From Anaerolineae bacterium (GTDB lineage Bacteria > Chloroflexota > Anaerolineae > Aggregatilineales > Phototrophicaceae), in contig JAFLCG010000019.1 of NCBI GenBank assembly GCA_017303635.1, forward strand, positions 1 to 64,000: a stretch of 64,000 nucleotides of DNA. Reading direction: 5' to 3'. The first letter of the stretch is position 1, and each line of letters starts with the position of its first letter. Shown piece after piece: positions 41,738 to 51,002 of this stretch. The position numbers and the translations under genes are program-made. The notes below the pieces were generated by a model, which was not told the origin of the DNA, ran no database searches, and saw nothing but the letters and a program-made list of their open reading frames with translations.

Positions 41738-42394
41738 CTAGCCCTGTTCAACCATCTGGTTCTGCTGAAGGCGCAAACCAACCAGCGCCTGATCGACCTG
41801 TTGAATGATAGTTTCAAAGTCTGCCGGGGTATGCTGGTAATCCAGACCATCAATCGGAATCGTCAATACTGGGCAAGCCACCCATCGGTCAATCCAACGG
41901 TCATACAAACTGTTCAACCGTTCCAGATAACTAGGCGACATTGTCCGTTCAAACTCGCGCCCTCGCTTGATGATGTGTTCCATCAGGGTTTCCACATCCG
42001 CCCGCAGATAAATCAGCAGATTCGGAGGTGGCAAAAACGCGCTGACCGCTTCGTACAAGCGGCGGTAAGCGTCATAGTCACGAGCGCTCATCGTACCTTG
42101 CTCGTACAAATTCCCAGCGAAGATTTCAGCATCTTCATACACCGTTCGGTCTTGTAACACACTCCCCGGATGCTGGAGCAGTTGATGGTGATGTTCTAAG
42201 CGCTTGCCCAGGAAAAACACCTGCGAATGAAAACTCCACTGCTGCATATTCTGATAAAAATCCGCCAGATACGGGTTCTCAGCATTAGCCTCATAAAATG
42301 GTTGCCACCCGTAGTGCGCCGCCAGCATGCCGGTTAGGGTGCTTTTTCCCGCGCCGATATTCCCGGCGACGGCCACAAACAAATTGCGCTGCAT
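41738..42394 (-). CDS. Deoxynucleoside kinase (dGK/dAK/dCK family)
   Basis: A 218-residue salvage enzyme that phosphorylates deoxynucleosides with ATP. P-loop GNIGAGKST is near residue 10, the family DRTVYEDAEIFA block near 80, and the LID-region RGREFERTMSPSYLERLNSLYDRW further on. These match bacterial dGK/dAK of the deoxynucleoside kinase family. I used the ATG at 42392-42394; a TTG three codons earlier is possible. It is a single gene with its own promoter and terminator. Confidence 0.88.
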   Translation of the reverse strand: MQRNLFVAVAGNIGAGKSTLTGMLAAHYGWQPFYEANAENPYLADFYQNMQQWSFHSQVFFLGKRLEHHHQLLQHPGSVLQDRTVYEDAEIFAGNLYEQGTMSARDYDAYRRLYEAVSAFLPPPNLLIYLRADVETLMEHIIKRGREFERTMSPSYLERLNSLYDRWIDRWVACPVLTIPIDGLDYQHTPADFETIIQQVDQALVGLRLQQNQMVEQG

Positions 42395-42461
42395 GGTCCG
42401 CAAAATCCTTGAACATATAGAGCAGATGGGTTACATCTACCATGTGGGCTTCTCTGCCACC

Positions 42462-42491
42462 TTTATACGCCATAGAACAGGCGTTTGGCAA
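42462..42491 (-). promoter_or_regulatory. Predicted promoter of the deoxynucleoside kinase gene
   Basis: Minus-strand TTGCCA (42486-42491) and TATAAA (42462-42467) are 18 bp apart, about 68 bp upstream of the ATG and inside the 135-bp gap after the pseudouridine synthase gene. Confidence 0.5.
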
Positions 42492-42529
42492 TTCAATTTG
42501 GGATAACGTTGGGTTGGCTTTACATTCGA

Positions 42530-43117
42530 CTATCGTTTGAATGCGCTTTTCCATAAAGTCTCAGCTTCGTGGGTATTGAGCTGCGACCAGCTACCAGGCT
42601 CCAAGCCCGCCAGTGTGATCGGCCCCACTGCCCAGCGAACCAACCGCAGGGTCGGATGCCCGACCGCTGCCGTCATCCGCCGAACCTGCCGGTTACGTCC
42701 CTCGGTCAGGGTCAAGCGCAACCAGCAATCTGGCACCGTCTTACGAACCCGCACTGGCACTGGGCGCTCTGGTAATTCCGGCGGCTGCAACAATAACTCC
42801 ACCTGTGTGGGGCGAGTCAACCCATCATTGAGTTCGACACCATCTCGTAACCGCTGCAGCGCTGTCACATCGGGAATACGTTCCACCTGTACCAGATACG
42901 TGCGGGGATGGGCAAACACCGGGTCTGTCAGGCGCGTTTTGAGGCGGGCGTTATCCGTCAGGATGAGCAAGCCCTCGCTGTCATAATCCAGCCGCCCGGC
43001 GGCATACACACCCTTGACCGAGATATAATCGGCCAACGTCGCCCGCCCTTCCGGATCGGTGAATTGGGTCAAGACGTTGAACGGTTTCCAGAAGCGGAGA
43101 ATAGCACTTTCAGGCAT
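42530..43117 (-). CDS. Pseudouridine synthase of the RsuA/RluE family (probable 23S rRNA enzyme)
   Basis: A 195-residue enzyme without an S4 domain, as in RluE. The catalytic Asp lies in AGRLDYDSEGLLILTDN near residue 40. KPFNVLTQFTD opens the protein, and LTEGRNRQVRRMTAAVGHPTLRLVR is the second family motif. RluE makes pseudouridine 2457 in E. coli 23S rRNA; site specificity here is assumed by likeness only. It lies 36 bp downstream of a GIY-YIG gene. Confidence 0.88.
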   Translation of the reverse strand: MPESAILRFWKPFNVLTQFTDPEGRATLADYISVKGVYAAGRLDYDSEGLLILTDNARLKTRLTDPVFAHPRTYLVQVERIPDVTALQRLRDGVELNDGLTRPTQVELLLQPPELPERPVPVRVRKTVPDCWLRLTLTEGRNRQVRRMTAAVGHPTLRLVRWAVGPITLAGLEPGSWSQLNTHEAETLWKSAFKR

Positions 43118-43153
43118 AGTTTTGATAGTAGTTGCTAAACATTTGTAAACACA

Positions 43154-43873
43154 TCAGCAGTTCACATACCGTATGGGGTTTTGAGAACCTTTCGAAAGGT
43201 AACGGGCAATACTTCCTCCTACGTAATGCTTTAACTCAAGTGCTGGTTTGCCTTCAAAACACCATCGATTTAAAGTATCACTCTGGGGTGGAACACGCTG
43301 ATCTGCAGAATACCAACGCTCAATTTCATATACGGCACGGACTATCTGATTACTCACAGCAAACACATATTTCGCTTGTTCCCGACGGCTTCCAATAACC
43401 CAATTTCCCAGTGTAGCCTCATATAATTCGCTGTCATTCATGCCCTGTCGAAATCGACGATTAATGATAACCAGGATCCCGGGCTCTAGAATGGTTATCT
43501 CAGGAGCCGCATACATTTCAATAAGTTCATCTACTGTCATGCGCCCACGATCGCCCGAGTAATGTCCTTGTAATTGGTTGGTGAGCGACACCATCCCGAC
43601 ATAATCAATAAGTGCCGCTTCGACCTCAAATGCTTCTTTTTCAGTTAGTCCGTGTCGTTGAATGATATGGGCAACCTTGAACCCTTTTGACATAATCTCT
43701 CGTATCCGATCTAGTTTTTCGCTAGGATCAGGTTTAGAAATCGCAGCTTGAGCATGATTGAACACACGATTGCCCGTACCTTTTCCAATATAAAACGTCT
43801 GACTGGTTTCAGGATCAATCAGGCAATAGACATAGAATCCGATTTTCTCAATTACGGATGGTGGAAAAGTCAT
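43154..43873 (-). CDS. GIY-YIG nuclease-domain protein
   Basis: A 239-residue protein with a LEM-3-like GIY-YIG domain at the N-terminus: FYVYCLIDPETSQTFYIGKGTGNRVFNHAQAA (about 12-45), then AHIIQRHGLTEKEAFEVEAALIDYVG. The tyrosines, an arginine and a glutamate expected for catalysis are present. The C-terminal 100 residues (FAVSNQIVRAVYEIERWYS ... RWCFEGKPA) resemble nothing I recognise. The coding strand is visibly richer in A and T than its neighbours, which suggests transfer. GGGAG precedes the ATG. DNA target and role are unknown. Confidence 0.75.
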   Translation of the reverse strand: MTFPPSVIEKIGFYVYCLIDPETSQTFYIGKGTGNRVFNHAQAAISKPDPSEKLDRIREIMSKGFKVAHIIQRHGLTEKEAFEVEAALIDYVGMVSLTNQLQGHYSGDRGRMTVDELIEMYAAPEITILEPGILVIINRRFRQGMNDSELYEATLGNWVIGSRREQAKYVFAVSNQIVRAVYEIERWYSADQRVPPQSDTLNRWCFEGKPALELKHYVGGSIARYLSKGSQNPIRYVNC

Positions 43874-43950
43874 GTAATGTCATCTCCCATAGAGTGGATT
43901 GATCATTCAATATTGAGCTCAAACCAGTTGGATCATCAAGCAAGAATCAA

Positions 43951-44598
43951 ATGATGAAATTTTTATCAAGACCGTTCACCTTCCAAGCAGTGTCCAAAAC
44001 CATTTATCATCTCATGCGCGGTTGCTGGAACGCCTTTCGTAACGTTCGCCGCGAGTCTGCGCCTATCGCCTTTCAACGCGGTAGCGCCACCCGCCAACAC
44101 CTCATCCTCGTGCTGATCGCCAGTAGCAGCTGCTATGCGCTGCAGTTCGCACTGCTGATGCTGACCTATGAATGGCAGATTGCTCGCTTGCTGAGTACCT
44201 ACACCATGGATCTGGCACGTCCATTGATTGCCTTTGCAACTGCCATCATCAGCTATCCTGCTATCACCCTGTTCGCCTGTTGGGCATCCTGGCGATGGGT
44301 AACGCGCTTGGCGGGTCAGCGTGGCTCCCGGATCGAACACAACTACTGGATAGCCGGACTATGGGCTATCGGCAGTAACCTCGGTATATTGCTTACCGTA
44401 TTCGCCTGGATCGTCGGACTGGGATTACTTGGAATTCTTGCATCGGTTGGCATAGCCGTATATACCGTCGTCATCGGAGGGTTTGGCTTTAAAGTAATGT
44501 ATCCCTTTAAAGACCGGGAACCACCCTTTGTCGCAGCCGGGATCACCGTGTTGATCGGCTGGTTCACACTCTATGTCCTGCAAACGATACTTACCTGA
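43951..44598 (+). CDS. Yip1-like small polytopic membrane protein
   Basis: A 215-residue protein with about five hydrophobic helices (roughly 50-75, 85-110, 130-155, 158-180 and 195-213). The pattern LTYEWQIARLLSTYTMDLARPLIAFATAIISYPAITLFACWASWRWVTRLAGQRG resembles Yip1-domain proteins of bacteria. No catalytic motif is visible. No strong ribosome site lies upstream (ATGATG start). It converges on the M14 carboxypeptidase. Function unknown. Confidence 0.6.
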   Translation: MMKFLSRPFTFQAVSKTIYHLMRGCWNAFRNVRRESAPIAFQRGSATRQHLILVLIASSSCYALQFALLMLTYEWQIARLLSTYTMDLARPLIAFATAIISYPAITLFACWASWRWVTRLAGQRGSRIEHNYWIAGLWAIGSNLGILLTVFAWIVGLGLLGILASVGIAVYTVVIGGFGFKVMYPFKDREPPFVAAGITVLIGWFTLYVLQTILT

Positions 44599-44619
44599 TA
44601 AGTAGCCGAACAAGAGCGA

Positions 44620-46308
44620 TTAACCCAGAATAACCTCTGTCTCCACTACGCCAGCGCGATCATGCCGCGCTTTCAACTTCACAAAACCGCCGGCTGGAGC
44701 ATAGATAACCCATTCGGCTTTTGCCCGATTACTCGTCACACCGGAATCTTCACCAGCACTGATGGCCGGTCCCAGCGTATGCCACCCCTCCAACTGCCCG
44801 ATCTCCATCCGTAGCTTACCTGTCTTGAGCGTCGCCCCATTCGGTAGATCAATCTCGGCAATGACTCCACGCACCACTTTCTTATCGAGTGCTTTCTTGG
44901 AAACGTAGGACGGCAGCCAACCCGTATTCTGTACCACCATCTGAATGTGATAGTGACCATCCGCCAACGGAGTCGTTTTCAGGCTATGCAATTCCAGGCG
45001 GGGTGTAATCAGCGCCTGCCAGATCACCCACTGCGGGAACTTCGCCACTTCTTTTTCAAGGAACGCAGGCGGGGGGTTACGCCAGCAATAGGCATAATCC
45101 CACCCCCCCAATTCAACGGGCCCCAACTGGGGGTGTTGGTAGGGATACCAATCGATATAGCCCTTCCCTTCCAACACCTGATCGCTCCACTTGAGCAGCT
45201 TAAAATCATCCTCAATCGGATGCTCACGGTACCAGTCGATAAACTTGTAGCTTTCAATACCCGCCTGCCTCTGCGGACTCCAGATTTCGACCGTCCACGC
45301 ATACACCCCGAAGTGGTCGTAAATCCAGTCATCGAATACACCGGTAATCGTCTCTTTGGGATGGTAACGAAAGTCATGATAGACCGAAACCGCTGGGTAT
45401 CCAGTCAGCGCCGTCCCCTGTTGTCCAATACGCTGGAACGTCCATAAGTCTTCTGCCGGGAAGTAATCATCTGGATGAGTCCCAAAAGGGCGGAGTAGTA
45501 CGCCACTATAAGTATGAAACGTCACCGCATTGACAATATTATTGTGAGCCGCGATAAAAGCCACCATCGCCCGCACTTCAGGTTCAGACGTCGGGTATGG
45601 CCCTGCCCCTGGCTGTTCATGGAGTTGTCGCCACTCCAAAGGAAAGTTGCGGTTTAGGTCCAACCCCTGCTTCCGTGGCTTCAGGTCGATAGTCATACCA
45701 TCGTAGTTATCGATCAACCCTTCCGGCAGAACACGATAGTACTCACCACCAACTTCAGTCGGATCACGACGCACCATCAAACGGGAATTCTGTGGGTGTA
45801 TTTTCCACTGTCCGTGCGGATCTGGTACACGCATTTGGAGCGCACGCCCATCCCCATCAATATCCTGCCGCTCCAGCCCACCAAGGGGTTCTTCATCATA
45901 AGGATAGGGACGTGTACTGGATCGGATAATCCGGGGTTTATCCGCCAGCGCCCATTCAGCGCCATCCGGATTGACACGGGGACAGATATAAAAGGCACGG
46001 CTATCCAGGCAGCGGGTGATGTTTTCATCGAGGGCGTACTGAGTGACGAGTGTCTCCAGCAAATACAGGCAGGCAGTTGAGGCCGATGTTTCCGAGGCAT
46101 GGATATTGCCATCCACCCAAACTGCCGGTTTATCCACCCCCTGCCCAGTCGCGAAGTTAGTCACCGTCAGCAGCCAGATGTCCCGCCCCTCGTAACTCTT
46201 GCCCAGGCTCTCCAGAGTTACCAGTTCTGGGTATTCGGCTTCATAGGCCAGCAGCAGCCGCGTGAGTTCGTCGTAACGGTAGTAGCGGTCAAACTCGATG
46301 TGGGGCAT
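44620..46308 (-). CDS. M14-family zinc carboxypeptidase
   Basis: A 562-residue metallopeptidase, larger than minimal M14 enzymes because of a C-terminal beta domain. Zinc ligands are His and Glu in DGNIHASETS (about 87-93) and a His in AVTFHTYSGVLLRPFG (near 260). The catalytic Glu is in YAWTVEIWSPQR. No signal peptide is visible, so it is probably cytoplasmic. The C-terminus (about 430-562) has PAGGFVKLKARHDRAGVVE. GGGAG is eight bases before the ATG. It follows the aminotransferase by 53 bp. Confidence 0.88.
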   Translation of the reverse strand: MPHIEFDRYYRYDELTRLLLAYEAEYPELVTLESLGKSYEGRDIWLLTVTNFATGQGVDKPAVWVDGNIHASETSASTACLYLLETLVTQYALDENITRCLDSRAFYICPRVNPDGAEWALADKPRIIRSSTRPYPYDEEPLGGLERQDIDGDGRALQMRVPDPHGQWKIHPQNSRLMVRRDPTEVGGEYYRVLPEGLIDNYDGMTIDLKPRKQGLDLNRNFPLEWRQLHEQPGAGPYPTSEPEVRAMVAFIAAHNNIVNAVTFHTYSGVLLRPFGTHPDDYFPAEDLWTFQRIGQQGTALTGYPAVSVYHDFRYHPKETITGVFDDWIYDHFGVYAWTVEIWSPQRQAGIESYKFIDWYREHPIEDDFKLLKWSDQVLEGKGYIDWYPYQHPQLGPVELGGWDYAYCWRNPPPAFLEKEVAKFPQWVIWQALITPRLELHSLKTTPLADGHYHIQMVVQNTGWLPSYVSKKALDKKVVRGVIAEIDLPNGATLKTGKLRMEIGQLEGWHTLGPAISAGEDSGVTSNRAKAEWVIYAPAGGFVKLKARHDRAGVVETEVILG

Positions 46309-46361
46309 GAAAATTCACTCCCGGAAAATCCAATTCAGAACCGTACACGTGACGACCCAAC

Positions 46362-47528
46362 TTACTTCTTCAATTTTAGCAAGCGTTCATTGGCAGCTCG
46401 TAACGTCTCATCACTCTTGCAGAACGCGAACCGAGCCCAATTGTCTCCAATGTGCCGGTTAGCCTCACTATAGAATGGAGCGGGCGGGATACAGCCGACA
46501 CCGATCTCTGTAGTGAGATAACGTGCAAAACTGACTGCATCCCCATCATATAAGTCGGAAAAATCCGCCAGTATGAAATAGGTTCCCTCTGGCGCTATGA
46601 ACTTGAAACCGGCAGCTCGTAAGCCGTCCATCAGCAGGTCACGCTTACCACTGTACATCGCCTGCAATTCTTCATAGTAACTGCCTGGTTGAGCCAGCGC
46701 ATAAGCCCCAGCCTCCTGTGCGGGCCCCATCACCGCATAGGTCACAAACTGATGAGCCCGTTGGATACCGCTGATGAGATGGTTCGGCCCGTAAACCCAA
46801 CCGATCTTCCAGCCAGTGACACTGTACGACTTACCCAGGCTACTGACAGTCACTGTACGTTCGAACATTCCTGGCAGCGTAGCAATAGGGATATGCCGAG
46901 CATCCCCAAAAGTCAGATGTTCGTAGACTTCATCCGAGATAACCGTAACATCAAATTCCTTGCATAGATCAGCGACCAACATCATCTCTTCGCGGGTGAA
47001 GACGCGCCCGGTCGGGTTTTGCGGCGAGTTCCAGATGAGCGCCCGTGTCTTTGAGCTAAAAGCCGCCCGCAGTTCCGCCGGGTCGAGTGTCCACCCTGGC
47101 GGACGCAGCGGTACATACACCGGTATTGCCCCAGCGAAGGTCAGGTTAGGAACGTAGCTATCGAAGAATGGCTCAATAAGGATAACCTCATCACCCGGGT
47201 CGACCAGGCCCAGCACCGAAGAAAAGATTGCCTCCGTCGCCCCCGCAGTGATGATAATGCCTTGATTGGGATCTACATTCAGCCCGTAAAATGCTCCTGC
47301 ATGGTTTGCCAGAGCCTGGCGCATTGCCACTGAACCTGTCATGGGAGGGTATTGATTGAACCGCCCATCCTGTAAAGCCCCCACTGCTGCCGCGATGATA
47401 TCTGGCGGCCCATCAAAATCCGGGCGACCTTGCCCCAGGTTAATTGCATTGTGCTGCGCCGAGAGTTGATTGATTTCAGCAAAGATGGTCGTGCCATAGG
47501 GCGCAACCCGGTTGGAAGTCTTTGACAT
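46362..47528 (-). CDS. Class I/II pyridoxal-phosphate aminotransferase
   Basis: A 388-residue fold-type I enzyme. The PLP lysine is in VSSLGKSYSVTGWKIGWVYG; ITAGATEAIFSSVLGLVDPGDEVILIEPFFDSY, NSPQNPTGRVFTREEM and VISDEVYEHLTFG are conserved. The subgroup resembles methionine or kynurenine/glutamine-type aminotransferases (YbdL/KAT-like). The amino donor is not determined by sequence. The gene lies six bases after rnhA and 53 bp before the carboxypeptidase. Confidence 0.9.
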   Translation of the reverse strand: MSKTSNRVAPYGTTIFAEINQLSAQHNAINLGQGRPDFDGPPDIIAAAVGALQDGRFNQYPPMTGSVAMRQALANHAGAFYGLNVDPNQGIIITAGATEAIFSSVLGLVDPGDEVILIEPFFDSYVPNLTFAGAIPVYVPLRPPGWTLDPAELRAAFSSKTRALIWNSPQNPTGRVFTREEMMLVADLCKEFDVTVISDEVYEHLTFGDARHIPIATLPGMFERTVTVSSLGKSYSVTGWKIGWVYGPNHLISGIQRAHQFVTYAVMGPAQEAGAYALAQPGSYYEELQAMYSGKRDLLMDGLRAAGFKFIAPEGTYFILADFSDLYDGDAVSFARYLTTEIGVGCIPPAPFYSEANRHIGDNWARFAFCKSDETLRAANERLLKLKK

Positions 47529-47534
47529 AGTGTC

Positions 47535-47999
47535 CTATCCGCCACGTTGAATGCGCTCACGCGCCGCTGTTGCCAGTTGATCCACTCGTTCATTGTGTTC
47601 ATGACCTGCATGACCACGAACCCATTTCCATTGGATAGTGTGACGTTTAGTCGCCGCATCCAACCGTTCCCACAAGTCCTGATTAGCAACTGGTTGTTTA
47701 CTGGCCGTCTTCCAACCATTCTTGATCCAGTTTTTCATCCAGGTCGTGATGCCATTCTTCACATATTGGCTATCGGTGTGGAATTCAACCTCGCAAGAAG
47801 TTTTGAGCGCTTCCAACGCTTCGCAGGCTGCGGTCAATTCCATGCGATTGTTGGTCGTGCTGCGTTCCCCGCCGCTGAGTTCCCTGCGATTGTCACCGGA
47901 AATGAGCAGTACAGCCCATCCGCCCGGCCCATTGGGATTAGGTTTTGCGCCGCCATCACTGTAAATGACAACTTTAGGTTTTTGTGTTTGAGAGTCCAT
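47535..47999 (-). CDS. rnhA: Ribonuclease HI
   Basis: A 154-residue RNase HI. The DEDD acidic residues are in VVIYSDGGAKPNPNGPGGWA, MELTAACEALEAL, FHTDSQYVKNGI and RGHAGHEHNERVDQLA. It degrades RNA in RNA:DNA hybrids. The start is at the ATG in MDSQTQKPK; the hybrid-binding basic protrusion TWMKNWIKNGWKTASKQPV is also present. A strong hairpin lies upstream between it and acnA. Confidence 0.95.
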   Translation of the reverse strand: MDSQTQKPKVVIYSDGGAKPNPNGPGGWAVLLISGDNRRELSGGERSTTNNRMELTAACEALEALKTSCEVEFHTDSQYVKNGITTWMKNWIKNGWKTASKQPVANQDLWERLDAATKRHTIQWKWVRGHAGHEHNERVDQLATAARERIQRGG

Positions 48000-48061
48000 A
48001 GGGCGGGATTATTGCAGGGAAAGCTCAGTCTGACAACGCCACCTCATAACCACTTTAAAAT

Positions 48062-48096
48062 AAGAATGCCCGCCTCAATGTGAGGCAGGCATTCTT
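48062..48096 (-). terminator. Intrinsic terminator after acnA
   Basis: AAGAATGCC plus CGCCTCA (48062-48077) pairs with 48081-48096 as a 16-bp stem with one mismatch and a 3-base loop. The minus-strand tail is TTATTTTAAAG. It lies 32 bp past the acnA stop and ahead of rnhA. Confidence 0.8.
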
Positions 48097-48128
48097 GTTA
48101 TCAAACCGAGGCTATCGCCTTGTCTATC

Positions 48129-50843
48129 TTAGTGCTTCAGGAAGTTCCGCAATACCGTGTGCAGAATACCACCGTTACGGTAATACTCCAGCTCGACCGG
48201 AGTATTGATCCGTGCTTCAACAGTGAAGGTCTTCACGCTTCCATCGGCCGCGGTCGCTTTGACCGTCAACTCCTGCATTGGCTGGAGGTTTTCATCCAGG
48301 CCAACAATCTCGATAGCTTCCCGTCCCGTCAGGCCGAGGGTGTCCCAACCTTCACCAGCCTTGAATTGGAGCGGCAGGACGCCCATCATCACCAAATTGC
48401 TGCGGTGGATACGCTCAAAGCTCTTGGCAATCACAGCCTTGACGCCCAGCAGATAGGTGCCTTTGGCAGCCCAGTCCCGGCTGGAACCCATACCGTAGTC
48501 CGCACCGGCAAAGATAACCAGCGGGGTGCCGTCAGCAATGTACTTGACTGAGGCATCATAGATGCTCATCTGCTCGCCTGTCGGTAGATATTCGGTTACC
48601 CCGCCTTCACTGCCGGGGATAATCTGGTTACGCAGTCGGATATTGGCGAAGGTTCCGCGCGTCATGATACGATCATTACCGCGCCGGGTGCCATACGTAT
48701 TGAAGTCCGCCCGTTCCACACCCTTGTTGATGAGGAACTGACCCGCCGGACTCTTGACGGCGATATCGCCTGCCGGGGAGATGTGATCGGTGGTGATCGA
48801 ATCCCCGAACAGGCCGAGGACACGAGCGCCTTTCACGGGTTGGATTTGCGGAGTCTCCAGCGGCATATCAATGAAGAATGGTGGTTCCTGAATGTAGGTA
48901 CTGGCATCATTCCACAGGTAAACAGGCTCATCTGTACTGGGAATAGCATTCCACATTTCGTTGCCCGTATACACATTGCCATACTGCTGCTTGAACAAAT
49001 CGGCTGAAAGGCTGGTTTGAACGGTATCAACGATTTCCTGCTGGCTCGGCCAGATTTCCTTGAGCATGACCGGTTGACCCTGCTTGTCATAGCCAATCGG
49101 TTCAGTATGCAGGTCAATATCGACTGTACCAGCCAGGGCATATGCCACTACCAGCGGCGGTGAGGCCAGATAATTAGCCTTCACAAACGGATTGATACGC
49201 CCTTCAAAGTTACGGTTGCCACTCAGAACGGCTGCCGCTACCAGATCGCCTTCCTGCACGGCGTTGGAAACTTGTTCCGGCAACGGACCGCTGTTGCCAA
49301 TGCAGGTGGTGCAACCATAACCGACAGTGTGAAAACCCAATTCTTCCAGATAAGGAGTCAAGCCAGCGTTGTTCAGGTACTCGGTAACGACGCGAGAACC
49401 CGGTGCCAGACTCGTCTTCACATAGGGTTTGCGGGTCAGACCTCGTTCAACCGCTTTCTTTGCCAGCAGACCTGCGCCAATCATGACAGAAGGGTTACTG
49501 GTATTCGTGCAGCTGGTGATCGCCGCAATCACTACGGCACCGTGACCGATCTCAGCGCTATGACCGTTATCCCGCACTGTGGCCGTATTGCCGACTTTCT
49601 CCTCAGCCAGTTCAAAACCACGTTCTTTGATTGGAGTACGCAGCGCCTTCTCAAAGCTGGTTTTCATCTCACGCAGCAAGACACGATCTTGCGGACGCTT
49701 CGGCCCAGCCATACTGGGTTCAACCGTGCTCAGGTCGAGTTCCAACATATCGGTGAAGATCGGGTCAGGGGTGCTATCGGTGCGGAACAGCCCCTGCTCC
49801 TTACAGTAGCGTTCGACCATCGAAGCCAATGCAGCATCGCGCCCGGTACGAAGTAAGAATTGAATGGCTTCATCATCAACCGGGAAGAAGCCCATCGTCG
49901 CACCATATTCTGGTGCCATATTGGCAATCGTAGCTCGGTCCGGCAAGGTTAACTTGCTCAGGCCGCTCCCATAGAATTCGACAAACTTGTCAACCACGCC
50001 CTTCTTGCGGAGCATCTGAGTGACAACCAGCACGAGGTCAGTAGCAGTTGCCCCTTCACGCAGTTGACCAGTCAGCTTAAACCCAATCACTTCTGGCATA
50101 AGCATATAGACTGGCTGTCCCAACATGGCGGCCTCAGCCTCAATACCACCGACACCCCAACCCAGTACACCGATACCGTTAATCATCGTAGTATGGCTGT
50201 CTGTACCAACCAATGTATCCGGGTATAACACCGTGCGCCCCTCATCGTCAGGCAGCAGTTGAACCACCTTTGCCAGATATTCGAGGTTCACCTGATGGAC
50301 GATACCAGTAGCCGGAGGAACGACTTTAAAGTTGTTAAAGGCTTTCTGTCCCCAGTGCAGGAATTCGTAGCGTTCCTGGTTCCGTTTGAACTCAAATTCG
50401 GCGTTAACGCGGAGGGAATCCCGCAGTGCAAAGCTGTCCACCTGTACCGAGTGGTCGATCACCAAGTCAACCGGAACAATCGGATTAATCTTGCGGGCGT
50501 CCCCACCCATCCGCACCATCGCGCTGCGGAGAGCCGCCAAGTCGACTACACAAGCTACCCCTGTAAAGTCCTGCAAGATGACACGGGCCGGCTTAAATGG
50601 AACTTCAACCTGCTGGGGCGCTTTCGCGTTCCAGCTTGCCAGATTGCGAACCGCTTCTTCATTGACCTGAAAGTTATCCAAATTGCGGAGCGCGTTTTCC
50701 AGCAATATCTTGATGCTAAACGGCAACTGAGCAATATGCCCGATGCCTTGCTTTTCCAGCGCACTCAAGCGATAAATCGTTGCTGGCCCTTGACCAGTCT
50801 CAAATGTACCTCGTGCCTTGAACGAATCGAGTATCTTGCCCAT
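48129..50843 (-). CDS. acnA: Aconitate hydratase AcnA
   Basis: A 904-residue cytoplasmic [4Fe-4S] aconitase of the IRP1/AcnA type, interconverting citrate and isocitrate. Cluster ligands are in AAITSCTNTSNPSVMIGAG and VGYGCTTCIGNSGP. VGTDSHTTMINGIGVLGWGVGG and the C-terminal YGMGSSRDWAAKGTYLLGVKAVIAKSFERIHRSNLVMMGVLPLQF are conserved. I set the start at the second of two starts (GTG then ATG), seven bases after AAGGA. A LysR gene is divergent, and a candidate promoter lies at 50924-50952. Confidence 0.96.
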   Translation of the reverse strand: MGKILDSFKARGTFETGQGPATIYRLSALEKQGIGHIAQLPFSIKILLENALRNLDNFQVNEEAVRNLASWNAKAPQQVEVPFKPARVILQDFTGVACVVDLAALRSAMVRMGGDARKINPIVPVDLVIDHSVQVDSFALRDSLRVNAEFEFKRNQERYEFLHWGQKAFNNFKVVPPATGIVHQVNLEYLAKVVQLLPDDEGRTVLYPDTLVGTDSHTTMINGIGVLGWGVGGIEAEAAMLGQPVYMLMPEVIGFKLTGQLREGATATDLVLVVTQMLRKKGVVDKFVEFYGSGLSKLTLPDRATIANMAPEYGATMGFFPVDDEAIQFLLRTGRDAALASMVERYCKEQGLFRTDSTPDPIFTDMLELDLSTVEPSMAGPKRPQDRVLLREMKTSFEKALRTPIKERGFELAEEKVGNTATVRDNGHSAEIGHGAVVIAAITSCTNTSNPSVMIGAGLLAKKAVERGLTRKPYVKTSLAPGSRVVTEYLNNAGLTPYLEELGFHTVGYGCTTCIGNSGPLPEQVSNAVQEGDLVAAAVLSGNRNFEGRINPFVKANYLASPPLVVAYALAGTVDIDLHTEPIGYDKQGQPVMLKEIWPSQQEIVDTVQTSLSADLFKQQYGNVYTGNEMWNAIPSTDEPVYLWNDASTYIQEPPFFIDMPLETPQIQPVKGARVLGLFGDSITTDHISPAGDIAVKSPAGQFLINKGVERADFNTYGTRRGNDRIMTRGTFANIRLRNQIIPGSEGGVTEYLPTGEQMSIYDASVKYIADGTPLVIFAGADYGMGSSRDWAAKGTYLLGVKAVIAKSFERIHRSNLVMMGVLPLQFKAGEGWDTLGLTGREAIEIVGLDENLQPMQELTVKATAADGSVKTFTVEARINTPVELEYYRNGGILHTVLRNFLKH

Positions 50844-50923
50844 CACATTTTCCTTCGTTGAAAGTTGGCTCTCCCGGCGGTTATTGTGGCGGCATTGTAC
50901 TTGAAAAGCACATTCACCGTCAG

Positions 50924-50952
50924 CCTGTATGCTGCATAATAACGGCTTTCAA
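50924..50952 (-). promoter_or_regulatory. Predicted acnA promoter
   Basis: Minus-strand TTGAAA (50947-50952) and TACAGG (50924-50929) have a 17-bp spacer. A CTATC half-site (50954-50958) abuts the -35, where a LysR activator would touch RNA polymerase. The -10 is imperfect. Confidence 0.4.
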
Positions 50953-50975
50953 TCTATCATTCAAACAGATCATAA

Positions 50976-51002
50976 CTATCCGGTTGATAGAAAGTATCTA
51001 TC
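50976..51002. promoter_or_regulatory. LysR-type inverted repeat next to the regulator start
   Basis: CTATC (50976-50980), GATAG (50986-50990) and CTATC (50998-51002) make two overlapping dyads with 5- and 7-base centres, ending directly at the LysR start codon. A further CTATC lies at 50954-50958. The spacing fits sites for a tetrameric LysR regulator in the 159-bp divergent region with acnA. Confidence 0.5.

Noticed and set aside
49272..50861. Plus-strand frames of about 200 codons opposite acnA
   Set aside because: Antisense of conserved aconitase motifs; no start signal.
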